A program made the translations under genes and the position numbers. The notes below the pieces were generated by a model. The model was not told where the DNA came from, ran no database searches, and saw nothing but the letters and a program-made list of their open reading frames with translations. From Arthrobacter nitroguajacolicus_D (GTDB lineage: Bacteria > Actinomycetota > Actinomycetes > Actinomycetales > Micrococcaceae), in contig NZ_JAVDSH010000002.1 of assembly GCF_031455195.1 (NCBI RefSeq), forward strand, positions 620,001 to 684,000: a DNA stretch of 64,000 bases. Reading direction: 5' to 3'. Positions 15,836-24,985 of this stretch are shown in pieces. Every line of letters starts with the position of its first letter. Positions within the stretch are counted from its first letter, which is position 1.

Positions 15836-17221
15836 ATGGCAGCAAAATCCGTCCTTGACCAGGTCATTTCCCTCTCCAAGCGGAGGGGCTTTGTCTTCCA
15901 GGCCGGTGAAATCTATGGTGGCTCCCGATCTGCATGGGACTACGGCCCCCTTGGTGCGGAACTGAAGGAAAACATCAAGCGCCAGTGGTGGCAGAGCATG
16001 GTCCGCGGCCGCGAAGACGTCGTTGGCCTGGATTCTTCGGTCATCCTGCCCCGCCAGGTATGGGAAGCTTCCGGCCACGTCGAAGTGTTCTCCGACCCCC
16101 TGGTTGAATGCCTGTCCTGCCACAAGCGCTACCGTGCCGACCACCTTGAGGAAGAGTACGAGGAAAAGAAGGGCCGTCCGCCAGAGAATGGCCTCGCTGA
16201 CATCGTCTGCGCCAACTGCGGCACCCGCGGCCAGTGGACCGAACCCCAGGAATTCTCCGGTCTGCTGAAGACCTTTTTGGGCCCGGTTGCCAGCGACGAA
16301 GGCATGCACTACCTGCGTCCGGAAACCGCGCAGGGCATTTTTGTGAACTTCAACAACGTGCTGACCACTTCCCGGAAGAAGCCGCCGTTCGGCATTGGCC
16401 AGATCGGCAAGTCCTTCCGCAACGAGATCACCCCGGGCAACTTCATTTTCCGTACCCGCGAGTTCGAGCAGATGGAGATGGAATTCTTCGTCGAGCCAGG
16501 CACAGATGAAGAATGGCACCAGTACTGGATGAAGGAACGCATGTCCTGGTACACGGGGCTGGGCATCCGTGAGGACAACCTGCGCTTCTTCGAGCACCCC
16601 CTGGAGAAGCTCAGCCACTACTCCAAGGGCACAACGGACATTGAATACCGCTTCGGTTTCCAAGGCTCTGAGTGGGGCGAGCTTGAGGGCATTGCCAACC
16701 GCACCGACTTTGACCTCTCCACCCACGCCAAGGCCTCCGGCACTGACCTGAGCTACTTCAACCAGGCCACCAACGAGCGCTACACCCCGTACGTGATCGA
16801 GCCCGCCGCCGGTTTGACCCGTTCCTTCATGGCCTTCCTGATTGACGCATACACCGAAGATGAGGCCCCCAACGCCAAGGGCGGCGTGGATGTCCGCACC
16901 GTGCTGAAGCTCGACCCCCGCCTCGCCCCCGTCAAGGCCGCCGTCCTGCCGCTGAGCCGCAACGAGGACCTTTCCCCGAAGGCGAAGGCCCTGGGCGCCC
17001 AGTTGCGCCAAAACTGGAACATCGACTTCGACGACGCCGGTGCCATCGGCCGCCGTTACCGTCGCCAGGACGAGATCGGAACACCGTTCTGCATCACCGT
17101 GGACTTCGACACTCTCGAGGACCAAGCCGTCACCATCCGTGAGCGCGACACCATGAGCCAGGAACGCGTGTCCCTGGACAAGGTTGAGGGCTACCTTGCC
17201 GCACGCCTGATCGGCGCCTGA
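15836..17221 (+). CDS. glyS: Glycyl-tRNA synthetase, single-chain dimeric type
   Basis: The ATG at 15836 has TGGAG six bases upstream; an ATG at 15824 overlaps that site and is rejected. The 461-residue protein starts VISLSKRRGFVFQAGEIYGG, typical of the archaeal/eukaryal-like alpha2 GlyRS found in actinobacteria. Class II motifs are visible: motif 2 with SFRNEITPGNFIFRTREFEQMEMEFF and motif 3 with EPAAGLTRSFMAFL. A CxxC pair (CLSCHK, later CANCG) suggests a zinc-binding insert. The C-terminal anticodon-binding domain ends near KVEGYLAARL. It charges tRNA-Gly. The 145-base upstream stretch shows no convincing T-box. Confidence 0.95.
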   Translation: MAAKSVLDQVISLSKRRGFVFQAGEIYGGSRSAWDYGPLGAELKENIKRQWWQSMVRGREDVVGLDSSVILPRQVWEASGHVEVFSDPLVECLSCHKRYRADHLEEEYEEKKGRPPENGLADIVCANCGTRGQWTEPQEFSGLLKTFLGPVASDEGMHYLRPETAQGIFVNFNNVLTTSRKKPPFGIGQIGKSFRNEITPGNFIFRTREFEQMEMEFFVEPGTDEEWHQYWMKERMSWYTGLGIREDNLRFFEHPLEKLSHYSKGTTDIEYRFGFQGSEWGELEGIANRTDFDLSTHAKASGTDLSYFNQATNERYTPYVIEPAAGLTRSFMAFLIDAYTEDEAPNAKGGVDVRTVLKLDPRLAPVKAAVLPLSRNEDLSPKAKALGAQLRQNWNIDFDDAGAIGRRYRRQDEIGTPFCITVDFDTLEDQAVTIRERDTMSQERVSLDKVEGYLAARLIGA

Positions 17222-17223
17222 CC

Positions 17224-18186
17224 GTGGCTTTGGAGTACCGCGAATGGAAGGAAGGCGACGACCTCGCCCTCCTGGAGATCTGGGGCGGCCCGGAAACCCT
17301 TCCCGCTGAGCAGTTCCGTGCCGCCTTGGCACCGTCCAGCAACCAGCCGTGGCGCCGTTGCATCGTGGCCGAGGACGTCGTGGACGGTGGGCGCATTCCC
17401 GTTGCCGCTGGCGTCGTCCACGAAGCGTCGCTGCACCCGGAACGCCTGTGGGCCTACATCGAGGTCGCCAAGGACCATCGTCGCAGCGGGGTCGGTTCCA
17501 CCCTCCTGGCCATGCTGCGCCGCGAAGCCGGGGACTCGCCGTCGGGCGTTTCGAAGCTTCGCAGCAAAGTGGAACCGGATACCGCCGGCGCTGCGTTTGC
17601 CGCTGCTGCCGGGCTTGCGCCCATCCAGCGTTCGCAGTTGGTTGTGGTGGAGCCCGAGCCCCTGAAGCTGCCCCGTTTCGGGGACGGTTCCGAGGAAGCC
17701 GCCGCCGAGCGCGTGGAAGACCTGGCTACGGGTTCCGTCGAGCTGAGCGAGGTAGTGGGTAAGTACTACTCACACGTCCACCACTGGGACAGCCCGGGTG
17801 AGCTCAGCATCGCCACGGTCCAGCGCTTGTTCCTGCATGACCTGACAGGCGCCCATGGTGCGATCGTCCTGCGGGCACCCAAAGCCAGTGCCTTCGGCCA
17901 AGGCGTTCCGGCGAGCCGCAAAGGCAAGATCCAGGCGTTCGCCATCAGCTACGCGCAAGGCAACTCCGATGAACCGTCGGATGTCTTCCTGGGACACGAC
18001 CCCAGCCTTTCGGCCGAAGACGCTGAAGCGGCAGTGCGTGACCTCCTGGCACTCATCGCTTACCAGCACCCGGTGTTGCTGGAAGTTGACGAATCGATGA
18101 CGGCCCTGCGCGCGGTCCTTGGACCACTGTTGGAGTCCGGAAAAGCCCACGTGCGTGGTGCGGATACGTTGATCGTGAGCGACTGA
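17224..18186 (+). CDS. GNAT acetyltransferase, probably two GNAT modules
   Basis: A 320-residue protein starting at GTG 17224, two bases after the glyS stop, with little room for its own ribosome site, so coupled translation is likely. The N-terminal half has the acetyl-CoA-binding segment VAKDHRRSGVGSTLLAMLRREA, a standard GNAT R/Q-x-x-G-x-G/A motif. The C-terminal half is GNAT-like in spacing but lacks an obvious second acetyl-CoA motif. Acceptor substrate is unknown. Conserved placement beside glyS could point to a translation-related role, but that is speculation. Confidence 0.75.
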   Translation: MALEYREWKEGDDLALLEIWGGPETLPAEQFRAALAPSSNQPWRRCIVAEDVVDGGRIPVAAGVVHEASLHPERLWAYIEVAKDHRRSGVGSTLLAMLRREAGDSPSGVSKLRSKVEPDTAGAAFAAAAGLAPIQRSQLVVVEPEPLKLPRFGDGSEEAAAERVEDLATGSVELSEVVGKYYSHVHHWDSPGELSIATVQRLFLHDLTGAHGAIVLRAPKASAFGQGVPASRKGKIQAFAISYAQGNSDEPSDVFLGHDPSLSAEDAEAAVRDLLALIAYQHPVLLEVDESMTALRAVLGPLLESGKAHVRGADTLIVSD

Positions 18187-18217
18187 CCGCAACGCGCGGA
18201 CGTCCTTGAATCACTGC

Positions 18218-18266
18218 GAATCCTGTCTGGACCTCTTTCACGGGCCAGGCAGGATTCGTTGTTTTC
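18218..18266 (+). terminator. Rho-independent terminator after the GNAT gene
   Basis: GAATCCTGTCTGG at 18218-18230 pairs with CCAGGCAGGATTC at 18245-18257 (one G-T wobble), followed by GTTGTTTTC, a moderately T-rich tail. Confidence 0.8.
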
Positions 18267-18346
18267 GGGTCCTTATCAGAGGTTCTTGACGCGGCCAAGG
18301 CTCAGGAGCAGTCCTATCGACGTAAGCCCCCACGCCATTACATCCC

Positions 18347-18357
18347 GGGGGGGGGGG
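18347..18357 (+). repeat. Homopolymer of 11 G
   Basis: Three C are followed by eleven G in the noncoding stretch before a truncated oxidoreductase remnant. Long G runs slip in replication and are also a common assembly error site. It lies 50 bases upstream of the remnant's start codon. Confidence 0.9.
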
Positions 18358-18406
18358 AGAAGCGTGTGGAAAGTCCGGTCTCACGTCTGAATCGATGGTA
18401 TGCACT

Positions 18407-18595
18407 ATGAACAAGATCGCCCTCGAGGGGCTACGGGAACAGTTGCGCGGGCAACTCGTCACTTCTGAAGATCCTGACTACGACGCAGCACGCGCCGTTT
18501 TCAACGCGATGGCGGACAAGCGTCCTGCCGGTGTCATCCGTGTCGCGCAGGTCTCCGACCTCTTCCGCGTGAACCAGAACATCCCGCCACGCTGA
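18407..18595 (+). pseudogene. N-terminal remnant of a FAD-binding (berberine-bridge-type) oxidoreductase
   Basis: The 62-codon frame reads LRGQLVTSEDPDYDAARAVF, then NAMADKRPAGVIRVAQVSD. This is the start of FAD-binding_4/BBE oxidoreductases, which are normally over 400 residues. After VSD the similarity stops and a 12-residue unrelated tail leads to a stop codon, so the FAD domain proper is gone. No ribosome site is visible before the ATG. I read it as a deletion remnant, though a short expressed peptide is possible. Confidence 0.65.
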
Positions 18596-18647
18596 GCCGG
18601 GAGTCCTCCGGGTCCACGTAGGCTTAACCCATGAGGTTTTGCAGCTG

Positions 18648-20138
18648 ATGGGCCACAGTCACTCCCACGGTCATCCGGAGGGTTCGGAACCAACTCCGCA
18701 GGCGGTCGCGTCCCGTAAAAGGGCCAACTGGCTGCTGGCGGCAGTCCTGGTTCCCTTGGGCGTGCTCACCCTTGTGGCGATGTTGCTCATGTGGCCCTCG
18801 GGCAGCCGGGAAGGGATCAACTTTTCAAGTCCCTACCAGGCGGCCCCAGGGGTCACGTTCGACACCGGCAGGATACAAAGCGTGGTGGTGGAAAGCTGCA
18901 GCCAGACGGGTCAGCCGAGCACCAGCCAGCCAGACTCGAGCCAGCCCACCACAGGCCAGAACCAGGCCGGCGGCTCACAGTGTACCTTCGCCTTCACCGT
19001 GCCGGACAAGGGCGGGGATGCGGTCAAAGTGGTCATCAACCCCGATGTTGCGATGTCCCATGGAGTAGACGTAGGTGACTCCATCCGGTACCTGAATCTC
19101 TCCGGCGTGCAGGGAAACAGCGCGGGCAGCGGGGCGCCGTCGTACGTCTTCGTCGACTTTGTGCGCAACATCCCCATTGCGGCCCTGGCAGTGTTGTATG
19201 CCGTGGTGGTAATTGCGGTGGCCCGGTGGCGCGGCTTCCGGGCGCTCCTGGGCCTGGTGGGTGCCTACTTCGTCTTGGTCAGTTTCATCCTGCCCGGTCT
19301 GGTGGAGGGCAAGCCGCCACTCTTGCTGGCATTGGTAGGGTCCACAGTGATCATGATCGGCGTCCTCTACTTTGCCCATGGATTCTCTGCGAGAACGTCC
19401 ACGGCATTGCTGGGAACCATTTTTGGGCTGGCCATCACGGCGCTCCTGGCGGCGTGGGCCACTGACGCGGCCAACCTGGCCGGTGTGGGCAACCACGATG
19501 CTTCCACGCTGGTCAACATGTCACCGCAGATATCCATTTCAGGGATCATCCTCTGCGGCCTCATCATTTCCGGCCTGGGCGTCCTCAATGACGTCACCAT
19601 CACCCAATCGTCGGCGGTGTGGGAGCTGTACGAGCTCGCACCGAACACCAGCGCCCGGAAGTTGTTTTCTTCCGCCATGAGGATTGGGCGGGACCATATC
19701 GCCTCCACGGTGTACACCATCGCGTTTGCCTACGCAGGTGCGGCACTTCCCATTCTGATCATTGTGATGCTGTACGACCGCCCCTTGGCAGAGGCCCTCA
19801 CCAGTGCCGAATTGTCGGAAGAAGTCATCCGCACCCTGGTGGGCTCCATCGGGCTGGTCCTCGCGATCCCGGTAACTACCCTTATCGCCGTCCTGGTGGT
19901 TAAGGCCACCGGCATGAAGCGCCTTGCCGCCGCCGGCGGACCGGCCGTGACTGCCGACAGCCTTGAGGATACCGGCGCCCTGGCCGCGGCCGCCGTCGTC
20001 GTGGGTTCCGGGCAGGACGGAACGAACGACGCCGGTTACCGGCAAAGTGCCAACCCCGAACCGGCCGCCGGGATCAGGCCGGCACGGCCAGGGAGTCGTC
20101 GGGCCCAGCGCGAAGCGGAGCGCCGGAGCAGCGATTGA
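18648..20138 (+). CDS. YibE/F family membrane protein
   Basis: From the ATG at 18648 the protein has 496 residues. The start is His-rich (GHSHSHGHPEG), followed by one membrane segment at about 28-48, an extracytoplasmic beta-rich domain, and about seven further membrane segments from about residue 170. The motifs FGLAITALLAA and ISGLGVLNDVTITQSSAVWEL are characteristic of YibE/F proteins. The extracytoplasmic domain contains a Ser/Gln/Thr-rich loop bounded by Cys84 and Cys112. The cytoplasmic C-terminus is Arg-rich. Function is unknown; the N-terminal His cluster hints at metal contact. Confidence 0.8.
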   Translation: MGHSHSHGHPEGSEPTPQAVASRKRANWLLAAVLVPLGVLTLVAMLLMWPSGSREGINFSSPYQAAPGVTFDTGRIQSVVVESCSQTGQPSTSQPDSSQPTTGQNQAGGSQCTFAFTVPDKGGDAVKVVINPDVAMSHGVDVGDSIRYLNLSGVQGNSAGSGAPSYVFVDFVRNIPIAALAVLYAVVVIAVARWRGFRALLGLVGAYFVLVSFILPGLVEGKPPLLLALVGSTVIMIGVLYFAHGFSARTSTALLGTIFGLAITALLAAWATDAANLAGVGNHDASTLVNMSPQISISGIILCGLIISGLGVLNDVTITQSSAVWELYELAPNTSARKLFSSAMRIGRDHIASTVYTIAFAYAGAALPILIIVMLYDRPLAEALTSAELSEEVIRTLVGSIGLVLAIPVTTLIAVLVVKATGMKRLAAAGGPAVTADSLEDTGALAAAAVVVGSGQDGTNDAGYRQSANPEPAAGIRPARPGSRRAQREAERRSSD

Positions 20139-20238
20139 CCGGATGACATTTGTCATGTCGAACCAATGACACCCGCTACGGGTGCGCGGACGGTTCCCCG
20201 GCTTGAATGGGTGTACAAGACCTATTCCAGGGAGAGCC

Positions 20239-21177
20239 ATGACAACACCCGGAGTGCCGGCCGTTCGCGCCGCCGGACTGCATAAGAGATTTGGCAAGGT
20301 CCAGGCGGTGCGCGGCCTGGACCTGACCGTGGAGCAAGGGGAGGTGGTGGCGTTCCTTGGGCCGAACGGGGCCGGCAAGACCACCACCATCGACATGATC
20401 CTGGGCCTCAGCACGCCGGATGCCGGCGAGGTTTCCATCTTCGGGCACGCGCCCAGGGGAGCAATAGCCCGCGGGCAGGTGGCGGCCGTCATGCAGACCG
20501 GAGGTCTGCTGCGGGACATCAGCGTCAGGGAAACAGTGCAGCTAACGGCGGCCATGTTCGATTCGGCCCGGCCTGTGGACGAGGTCCTGACCCGCGCCGG
20601 AATCCTGGACATCGCCGATCGCCGGGTTGAAAAGTGTTCCGGCGGCCAACAGCAACGACTCCGCTTCGCCATGGCGCTGGTCTCGGACCCCGGACTGTTG
20701 ATCCTGGATGAGCCGACCACTGGAATGGACGTGGCCGGACGCCGCGACTTCTGGTCCGCCATCCGCGCCGATGCTTCGAAGGGGCGCACCGTCATTTTCG
20801 CTACCCATTACCTGGAAGAAGCCGACGCCTACGCAGACCGGATCGTGCTGGTGCGCCAGGGGACAGTGGTTGCCGACGGCACCGCAGCCCAGATCAAGAA
20901 CCTGGCTTCCGGAAGGACCGTCCGGGCGTCGCTTCCCCCGAGCGACCGCGCCCTGCTGGCCGGATTGCCTGCGACCGACCATGTGGAGTTCGACGGCGGT
21001 CGCGTCACCGTCCGCTCTGCAGACTCGGATTCCGTGGTCCGGTTCCTGCTCACCAGCACCGGCGCCCATGATCTTGAGGTCGTTGCGAACAACCTTGAGG
21101 AAGCCTTCGTGGCCCTCACCGCAGACGAGGCCGGGCCGGTCACGGCCCCCACAGCCATGGAAGGGAACCGGGCCTGA
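20239..21177 (+). CDS. ABC transporter ATP-binding protein (drug/antibiotic export type)
   Basis: The ATG at 20239 follows GGGAGAG. The 312-residue protein has Walker A GPNGAGKTTT near 41-50, the Q-loop region MQTGGLL, signature CSGGQQQRL (C in place of the usual L), Walker B LLILDEPTTGMD and the H-loop ATHYLEEAD. The C-terminal 90 residues form the extra domain typical of DrrA/CcmA-type exporters ending LEEAFVALT. It pairs with the permease at 21192. Next come a histidine kinase and response regulator, so the transporter is probably induced by that system. Confidence 0.88.
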   Translation: MTTPGVPAVRAAGLHKRFGKVQAVRGLDLTVEQGEVVAFLGPNGAGKTTTIDMILGLSTPDAGEVSIFGHAPRGAIARGQVAAVMQTGGLLRDISVRETVQLTAAMFDSARPVDEVLTRAGILDIADRRVEKCSGGQQQRLRFAMALVSDPGLLILDEPTTGMDVAGRRDFWSAIRADASKGRTVIFATHYLEEADAYADRIVLVRQGTVVADGTAAQIKNLASGRTVRASLPPSDRALLAGLPATDHVEFDGGRVTVRSADSDSVVRFLLTSTGAHDLEVVANNLEEAFVALTADEAGPVTAPTAMEGNRA

Positions 21178-21191
21178 GCCAGGGAACAGCA

Positions 21192-21950
21192 ATGCAGGAC
21201 CGCCGGCCCTCTGCGGGCGGCGTCAACACCACTTTCCTCTGGATTGAGATCAAAAGGATGCTCCGCAACCGGCGGACCATCATGTTCACGGTACTCATGC
21301 CGGCGATCTTCTTTTTCATCTTCGGCCTGTCCAACAAAAACCAGCAGTTGCCCAACGGACACAGCTACGGGCAGTACATCCTGATCAGCCTCACCGTCTA
21401 CGCGGCCATGACAGCAGCAACGGGTGCGGGCAGCCAGGTGGCTGTGGAACGCGCCCAGGGCTGGAGCAGGCAGTTGCGCCTCACGCCCCTGTTGCCCGGT
21501 GCGTACATTGCCGTCAAGGCCGCCGCCGCGCTGACTCTCTCCTTGGTGGCTGTGATCGCCCAGTTCGTGATCGGTGCCCTCGCCGGGGTGACCATGGACG
21601 CCCAGACATGGCTGACTGCCGGGCTGGTGGCCTGGGTGGGTTCCCTGGTGTTCGCCGCCCTGGGTCTTTTTGTGGGATACCTCATGCCAAGCCAGAACGT
21701 CATGCAGATCCTGGGCCCGGCACTGGCGATCCTGGCCATGCTCGGAGGGCTCTTCATGCCGATTGAGATCATGGGCGATACGTTTGGTGCCATCGCCAAA
21801 TTCACGCCGGCCTATGGGATCGGACCGCTGGCACGAAGCCCCATCACCGGGGAGTTTGATGCCCTGTGGATCGTGAATGTCCTGGTCTGGCTGGCGATTT
21901 TCGTGGGTGGGGCAGCCATGGCCTTCCGTCGTGACACCAACCGTGTCTGA
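21192..21950 (+). CDS. ABC-2 type transporter permease
   Basis: A 252-residue membrane protein with about six hydrophobic segments, starting RRTIMFTVLMPAIFFFIFGL after a short cytoplasmic N-terminus. The loop ERAQGWSRQLRLTPLLPGAYI and the segment GGLFMPIEIMGDTFGAIAKF are typical of ABC-2 exporters such as those for drugs or lipids. It starts 14 bases after the ATPase gene. Substrate cannot be told from sequence. Confidence 0.88.
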   Translation: MQDRRPSAGGVNTTFLWIEIKRMLRNRRTIMFTVLMPAIFFFIFGLSNKNQQLPNGHSYGQYILISLTVYAAMTAATGAGSQVAVERAQGWSRQLRLTPLLPGAYIAVKAAAALTLSLVAVIAQFVIGALAGVTMDAQTWLTAGLVAWVGSLVFAALGLFVGYLMPSQNVMQILGPALAILAMLGGLFMPIEIMGDTFGAIAKFTPAYGIGPLARSPITGEFDALWIVNVLVWLAIFVGGAAMAFRRDTNRV

Positions 21951-21979
21951 GCTGACCGCCCGTGACTAAGGTGGGATCC

Positions 21980-23089
21980 ATGAGCAGCCCGTCCTTGTGG
22001 GAGACACTCCGCGGTCCCGGACCCCGCAAATGGTTCATCGGCGCGGCGTTCTCCATTGTGTTGTGGGCCTGGCCCACCTGGAACCTTGTATGGTCCGTGG
22101 ACGAGCCCGTGAGTTGGAAGGTTCTGGCCTCGGCGTCGTTGGTGGCGTTCTTTGCGGCATACGCCGTCCTGCCGATGTTCAGTCGACGCCGGGACGTCCG
22201 GACGGGTTTGGTGTGCGTCGCTGTGCTTCTGGCACTCAACGGCCTGGTGATTCTTCTGGTGGGCAAGGAAGCGCTGTGGACCTGGCCATTCCTTGCGTGC
22301 GCCATTGGAATGACCACGCTGCCGCCCCGCGTTGACTTCGCCCTGATCATGGCGCTCTCCGGTATTTCCCTGGCCTCGGAGTTGGCTGAGGGAAACCCGG
22401 AGCAGGCATTCTTCCAGCCGGCCCTCATCTTGTCCCTCGGATTCATGATGTCCTCCTTCGCGCGGCTGATCCGCCAAACAACGGAGCTCCGGGCCGCCCA
22501 AACAGAACTCGCAGACGCCGCTGTGGCAGCCGAACGCAGCCGGGTGGCCCGGGACATGCACGACATCCTTGGACATTCCCTGACCGTCATAGCCGTCAAA
22601 GCGGAGTTGGCGGGCCGCCTGATGGAAGCAACCTCTGACAGCCCGGCCAGGGACAGGGCAGTGGGGGAGATCAGTGAGGTCCAGGAGCTGGCCCGTGGTG
22701 CGCTCGCCGACGTCCGGGCTACGGTGGCCGGCTACCGCGGGGTCAATGTCCTTGCCGAGCTTGCGGCAGCGAGGACGGCCTTGGAGTCGGCCGGCATCCA
22801 AGCCGACCTTCCCCGGACAGTGGAGCAGGTGCCGGCCAAGTATCGGGAACTTTTCGGCTGGGTGCTGCGGGAAGGCGTCACGAACGTCGTGCGGCATTCA
22901 GGCGCCGTCCAGTGCCGGGTCCGGTTGACGGCGTCGACCGTTCTGGTGGAGGACGACGGCGTGGGGCCGGGGCCGGGAATACCCGGCAGCGGGCTGGCCG
23001 GGATCCGGGAGCGGGCGGCCATCGCCGGCGGAACGGTAAGTATTGGTGCGAGCGACCTGGGAGGGTTCAGATTGGCTGTAGACGTATGA
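21980..23089 (+). CDS. Sensor histidine kinase, NarL/DesK type
   Basis: I start at the ATG at 21980, preceded by AAGGTGG. The 369-residue protein has five or six membrane helices in the first 165 residues without a large outer loop, so it probably senses a membrane event. A dimerisation helix follows, then the HisKA_3 phosphoacceptor ARDMHDILGHSLTVIAVK (His in MHDIL). The ATPase domain has NVVRHSGA (N box) and EDDGVGPGPGIPGSGLAGI (G boxes). The stop overlaps the response regulator ATG by four bases. Its likely target is the ABC exporter just upstream. Confidence 0.88.
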   Translation: MSSPSLWETLRGPGPRKWFIGAAFSIVLWAWPTWNLVWSVDEPVSWKVLASASLVAFFAAYAVLPMFSRRRDVRTGLVCVAVLLALNGLVILLVGKEALWTWPFLACAIGMTTLPPRVDFALIMALSGISLASELAEGNPEQAFFQPALILSLGFMMSSFARLIRQTTELRAAQTELADAAVAAERSRVARDMHDILGHSLTVIAVKAELAGRLMEATSDSPARDRAVGEISEVQELARGALADVRATVAGYRGVNVLAELAAARTALESAGIQADLPRTVEQVPAKYRELFGWVLREGVTNVVRHSGAVQCRVRLTASTVLVEDDGVGPGPGIPGSGLAGIRERAAIAGGTVSIGASDLGGFRLAVDV

Positions 23090-23697
23090 CCATCCGGTTA
23101 GTGATCGCGGACGACCAGGCCTTGGTCCGGGGTGCCCTCGCTGCCTTGTTGGGGCTTGAAGCGGACATCGAAGTAGTGGCTGAGCTGGGGGACGGGACCG
23201 GTGTGGTTGCGGCCGTGGTGGAGCATGCGGCTGACGTGGCCATGCTGGATGTCGAAATGCCAGGCTTGGATGGTATTGCCGCGGCGGCCGCCGTTCGGCG
23301 TGCGGCGCCGTCGTGCCATGTCCTGATGGTCACGACGTTTGGCAGGCCGGGATATCTCAGGAGGGCCGGGCAGGCCGGTGCGTCAGGGTTCGTGGTCAAG
23401 GACACCCCGGCGCGGCAGCTGGCTGAAGCCGTTCGACGGGTGCACCACGGACTGCGGGTGGTGGATCCCTCGCTCGCAGCTGAGTCTTTGATGTCAGGAG
23501 ACAGTCCGTTGACCGAACGTGAGGCGGAGGTGCTGAAGGCTGCGTCCGACGGCGGCACGGTGGCGGACATTTCCAGGGCCGCGATGCTTTCCGAAGGCAC
23601 CGTCCGGAACTACCTCTCGGCGGCCATGGCCAAGACCGGTGGGCGGACGCGGGCCGAAGCCGTACGGTTGGCCCACGAGAACGGGTGGCTTCTGTGA
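23086..23697 (+). CDS. NarL/LuxR-family response regulator
   Basis: A 203-residue regulator. The receiver domain has the acidic pair in VIADDQ, the phosphorylation site in VAMLDVEMPG and Lys in VVKDTPA. The C-terminal LuxR helix-turn-helix reads LTEREAEVLKAASDGGTVAD, then AMLSEGTVRNYLSAAMAKTG. The ATG overlaps the kinase stop (ATGA), ensuring paired production. Probably controls the adjacent ABC exporter. Confidence 0.9.
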   Translation: MTIRLVIADDQALVRGALAALLGLEADIEVVAELGDGTGVVAAVVEHAADVAMLDVEMPGLDGIAAAAAVRRAAPSCHVLMVTTFGRPGYLRRAGQAGASGFVVKDTPARQLAEAVRRVHHGLRVVDPSLAAESLMSGDSPLTEREAEVLKAASDGGTVADISRAAMLSEGTVRNYLSAAMAKTGGRTRAEAVRLAHENGWLL

Positions 23698-23740
23698 GGG
23701 CCCGGGTAACCGATTTGCCCGCGTTTGCAACAATGGATGG

Positions 23741-24922
23741 GTGACTGTAGTAGCAACGCCCCCCGCACCAAAGCTCGAGCTCCCGCCATTGAAGCTCGGC
23801 GGGATCACCGTGGATACCCCGGTGATCCTTGCCCCGATGGCCGGAATCACCAACTCAGCCTTCCGCAGGCTCTGCCGTGAATACGGCGGCGGCATGTATG
23901 TGGCCGAGATGGTGACCTCGCGTGCCCTGGTGGAGCGGACGCCAGAATCGTTGCGCATCATCTCGCACGACGACGACGAAAAGGTCCGCTCCGTGCAGCT
24001 CTACGGAGTGGATCCGGTAACAGTTGGCGCCGCAGTGCGGATGCTGGTCGAGGAAGACCGCGCCGATCACATCGACCTTAATTTTGGCTGCCCCGTACCC
24101 AAGGTGACCCGCCGCGGTGGCGGCTCAGCGCTGCCGTGGAAAATCGACCTCTTCACGTCCATCGTCAACACAGCGGTCAAGGAAGCGTCCAAAGGCGGCA
24201 TTCCGCTGACCATCAAGATGCGCAAGGGCATCGACGAGGACCATCTGACCTACCTCGACGCCGGCCGCATCGCCCGTGACGCGGGCGTGGCCGCCGTCGC
24301 CCTTCACGGCCGGACTGCAGCGCAGTTCTATTCCGGCCAGGCCGACTGGTCCGCCATCGCCCGCCTCCGTGAAGCCTTGCCCGATATCCCGGTGCTGGGC
24401 AACGGCGATATCTGGTCGGCCGAGGACGCAGTGCGCATGGTTCGGGAAACCGGTGTGGACGGCGTGGTGGTGGGCCGTGGTTGCCAGGGCCGCCCTTGGC
24501 TGTTCGGAGACCTCCAGGCAGCCTTCGAGGGCAGCGACCAAAGGCACCGCCCCGGACTCCGGGAAGTGGCTGAAGGCGTCTATCGCCACGCCGAACTGAT
24601 GGTTGAGACGTTCGGTAACGACGAATACAAGGCGCTGCGCGAGATCCGCAAGCACATGGCCTGGTACTTCAAGGGATATGTGGTTGGCAGCGAACTGCGC
24701 ACTAAACTCGCCACCGTTCCCACCCTGGAAGTCCTCCGCGGATACCTTGACGAACTGGACATGGACTCGCCCTACCCGGGCGTCGATTCAGAAGGCCCCC
24801 GAGGCCGGGCCGGCTCGCCCAAGAAGCCTGCCTTGCCCAAGGATTGGCTGGAAAGCCGTCAGCTGAACGCTGAACAGAGCGCCGATATCTCGGCCGCGGA
24901 GCTGGACGTGTCGGGCGGCTAG
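23741..24922 (+). CDS. dusB: tRNA dihydrouridine synthase
   Basis: Starts at GTG 23741 (393 residues). The flavin barrel shows ILAPMAGITNSAFRRL, DLNFGCPVPKVTRRGGGSAL with the catalytic Cys, TIKMRKGID and LHGRTAAQFYSGQADW, then GNGDIWS and GRGCQGRPWLF for FMN phosphate binding. This reduces a uridine of the tRNA D-loop using NADPH. It heads a dusB-dgt-dnaG run also seen in related actinobacteria. The C-terminal 50 residues are a charged, probably disordered extension. Confidence 0.92.
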   Translation: MTVVATPPAPKLELPPLKLGGITVDTPVILAPMAGITNSAFRRLCREYGGGMYVAEMVTSRALVERTPESLRIISHDDDEKVRSVQLYGVDPVTVGAAVRMLVEEDRADHIDLNFGCPVPKVTRRGGGSALPWKIDLFTSIVNTAVKEASKGGIPLTIKMRKGIDEDHLTYLDAGRIARDAGVAAVALHGRTAAQFYSGQADWSAIARLREALPDIPVLGNGDIWSAEDAVRMVRETGVDGVVVGRGCQGRPWLFGDLQAAFEGSDQRHRPGLREVAEGVYRHAELMVETFGNDEYKALREIRKHMAWYFKGYVVGSELRTKLATVPTLEVLRGYLDELDMDSPYPGVDSEGPRGRAGSPKKPALPKDWLESRQLNAEQSADISAAELDVSGG

Positions 24923-24985
24923 CCTCACACGTGTAAGACTGGCTCAAGAAGCACCACACCCGGCGCTTGAAGGAGGCAGATACCC

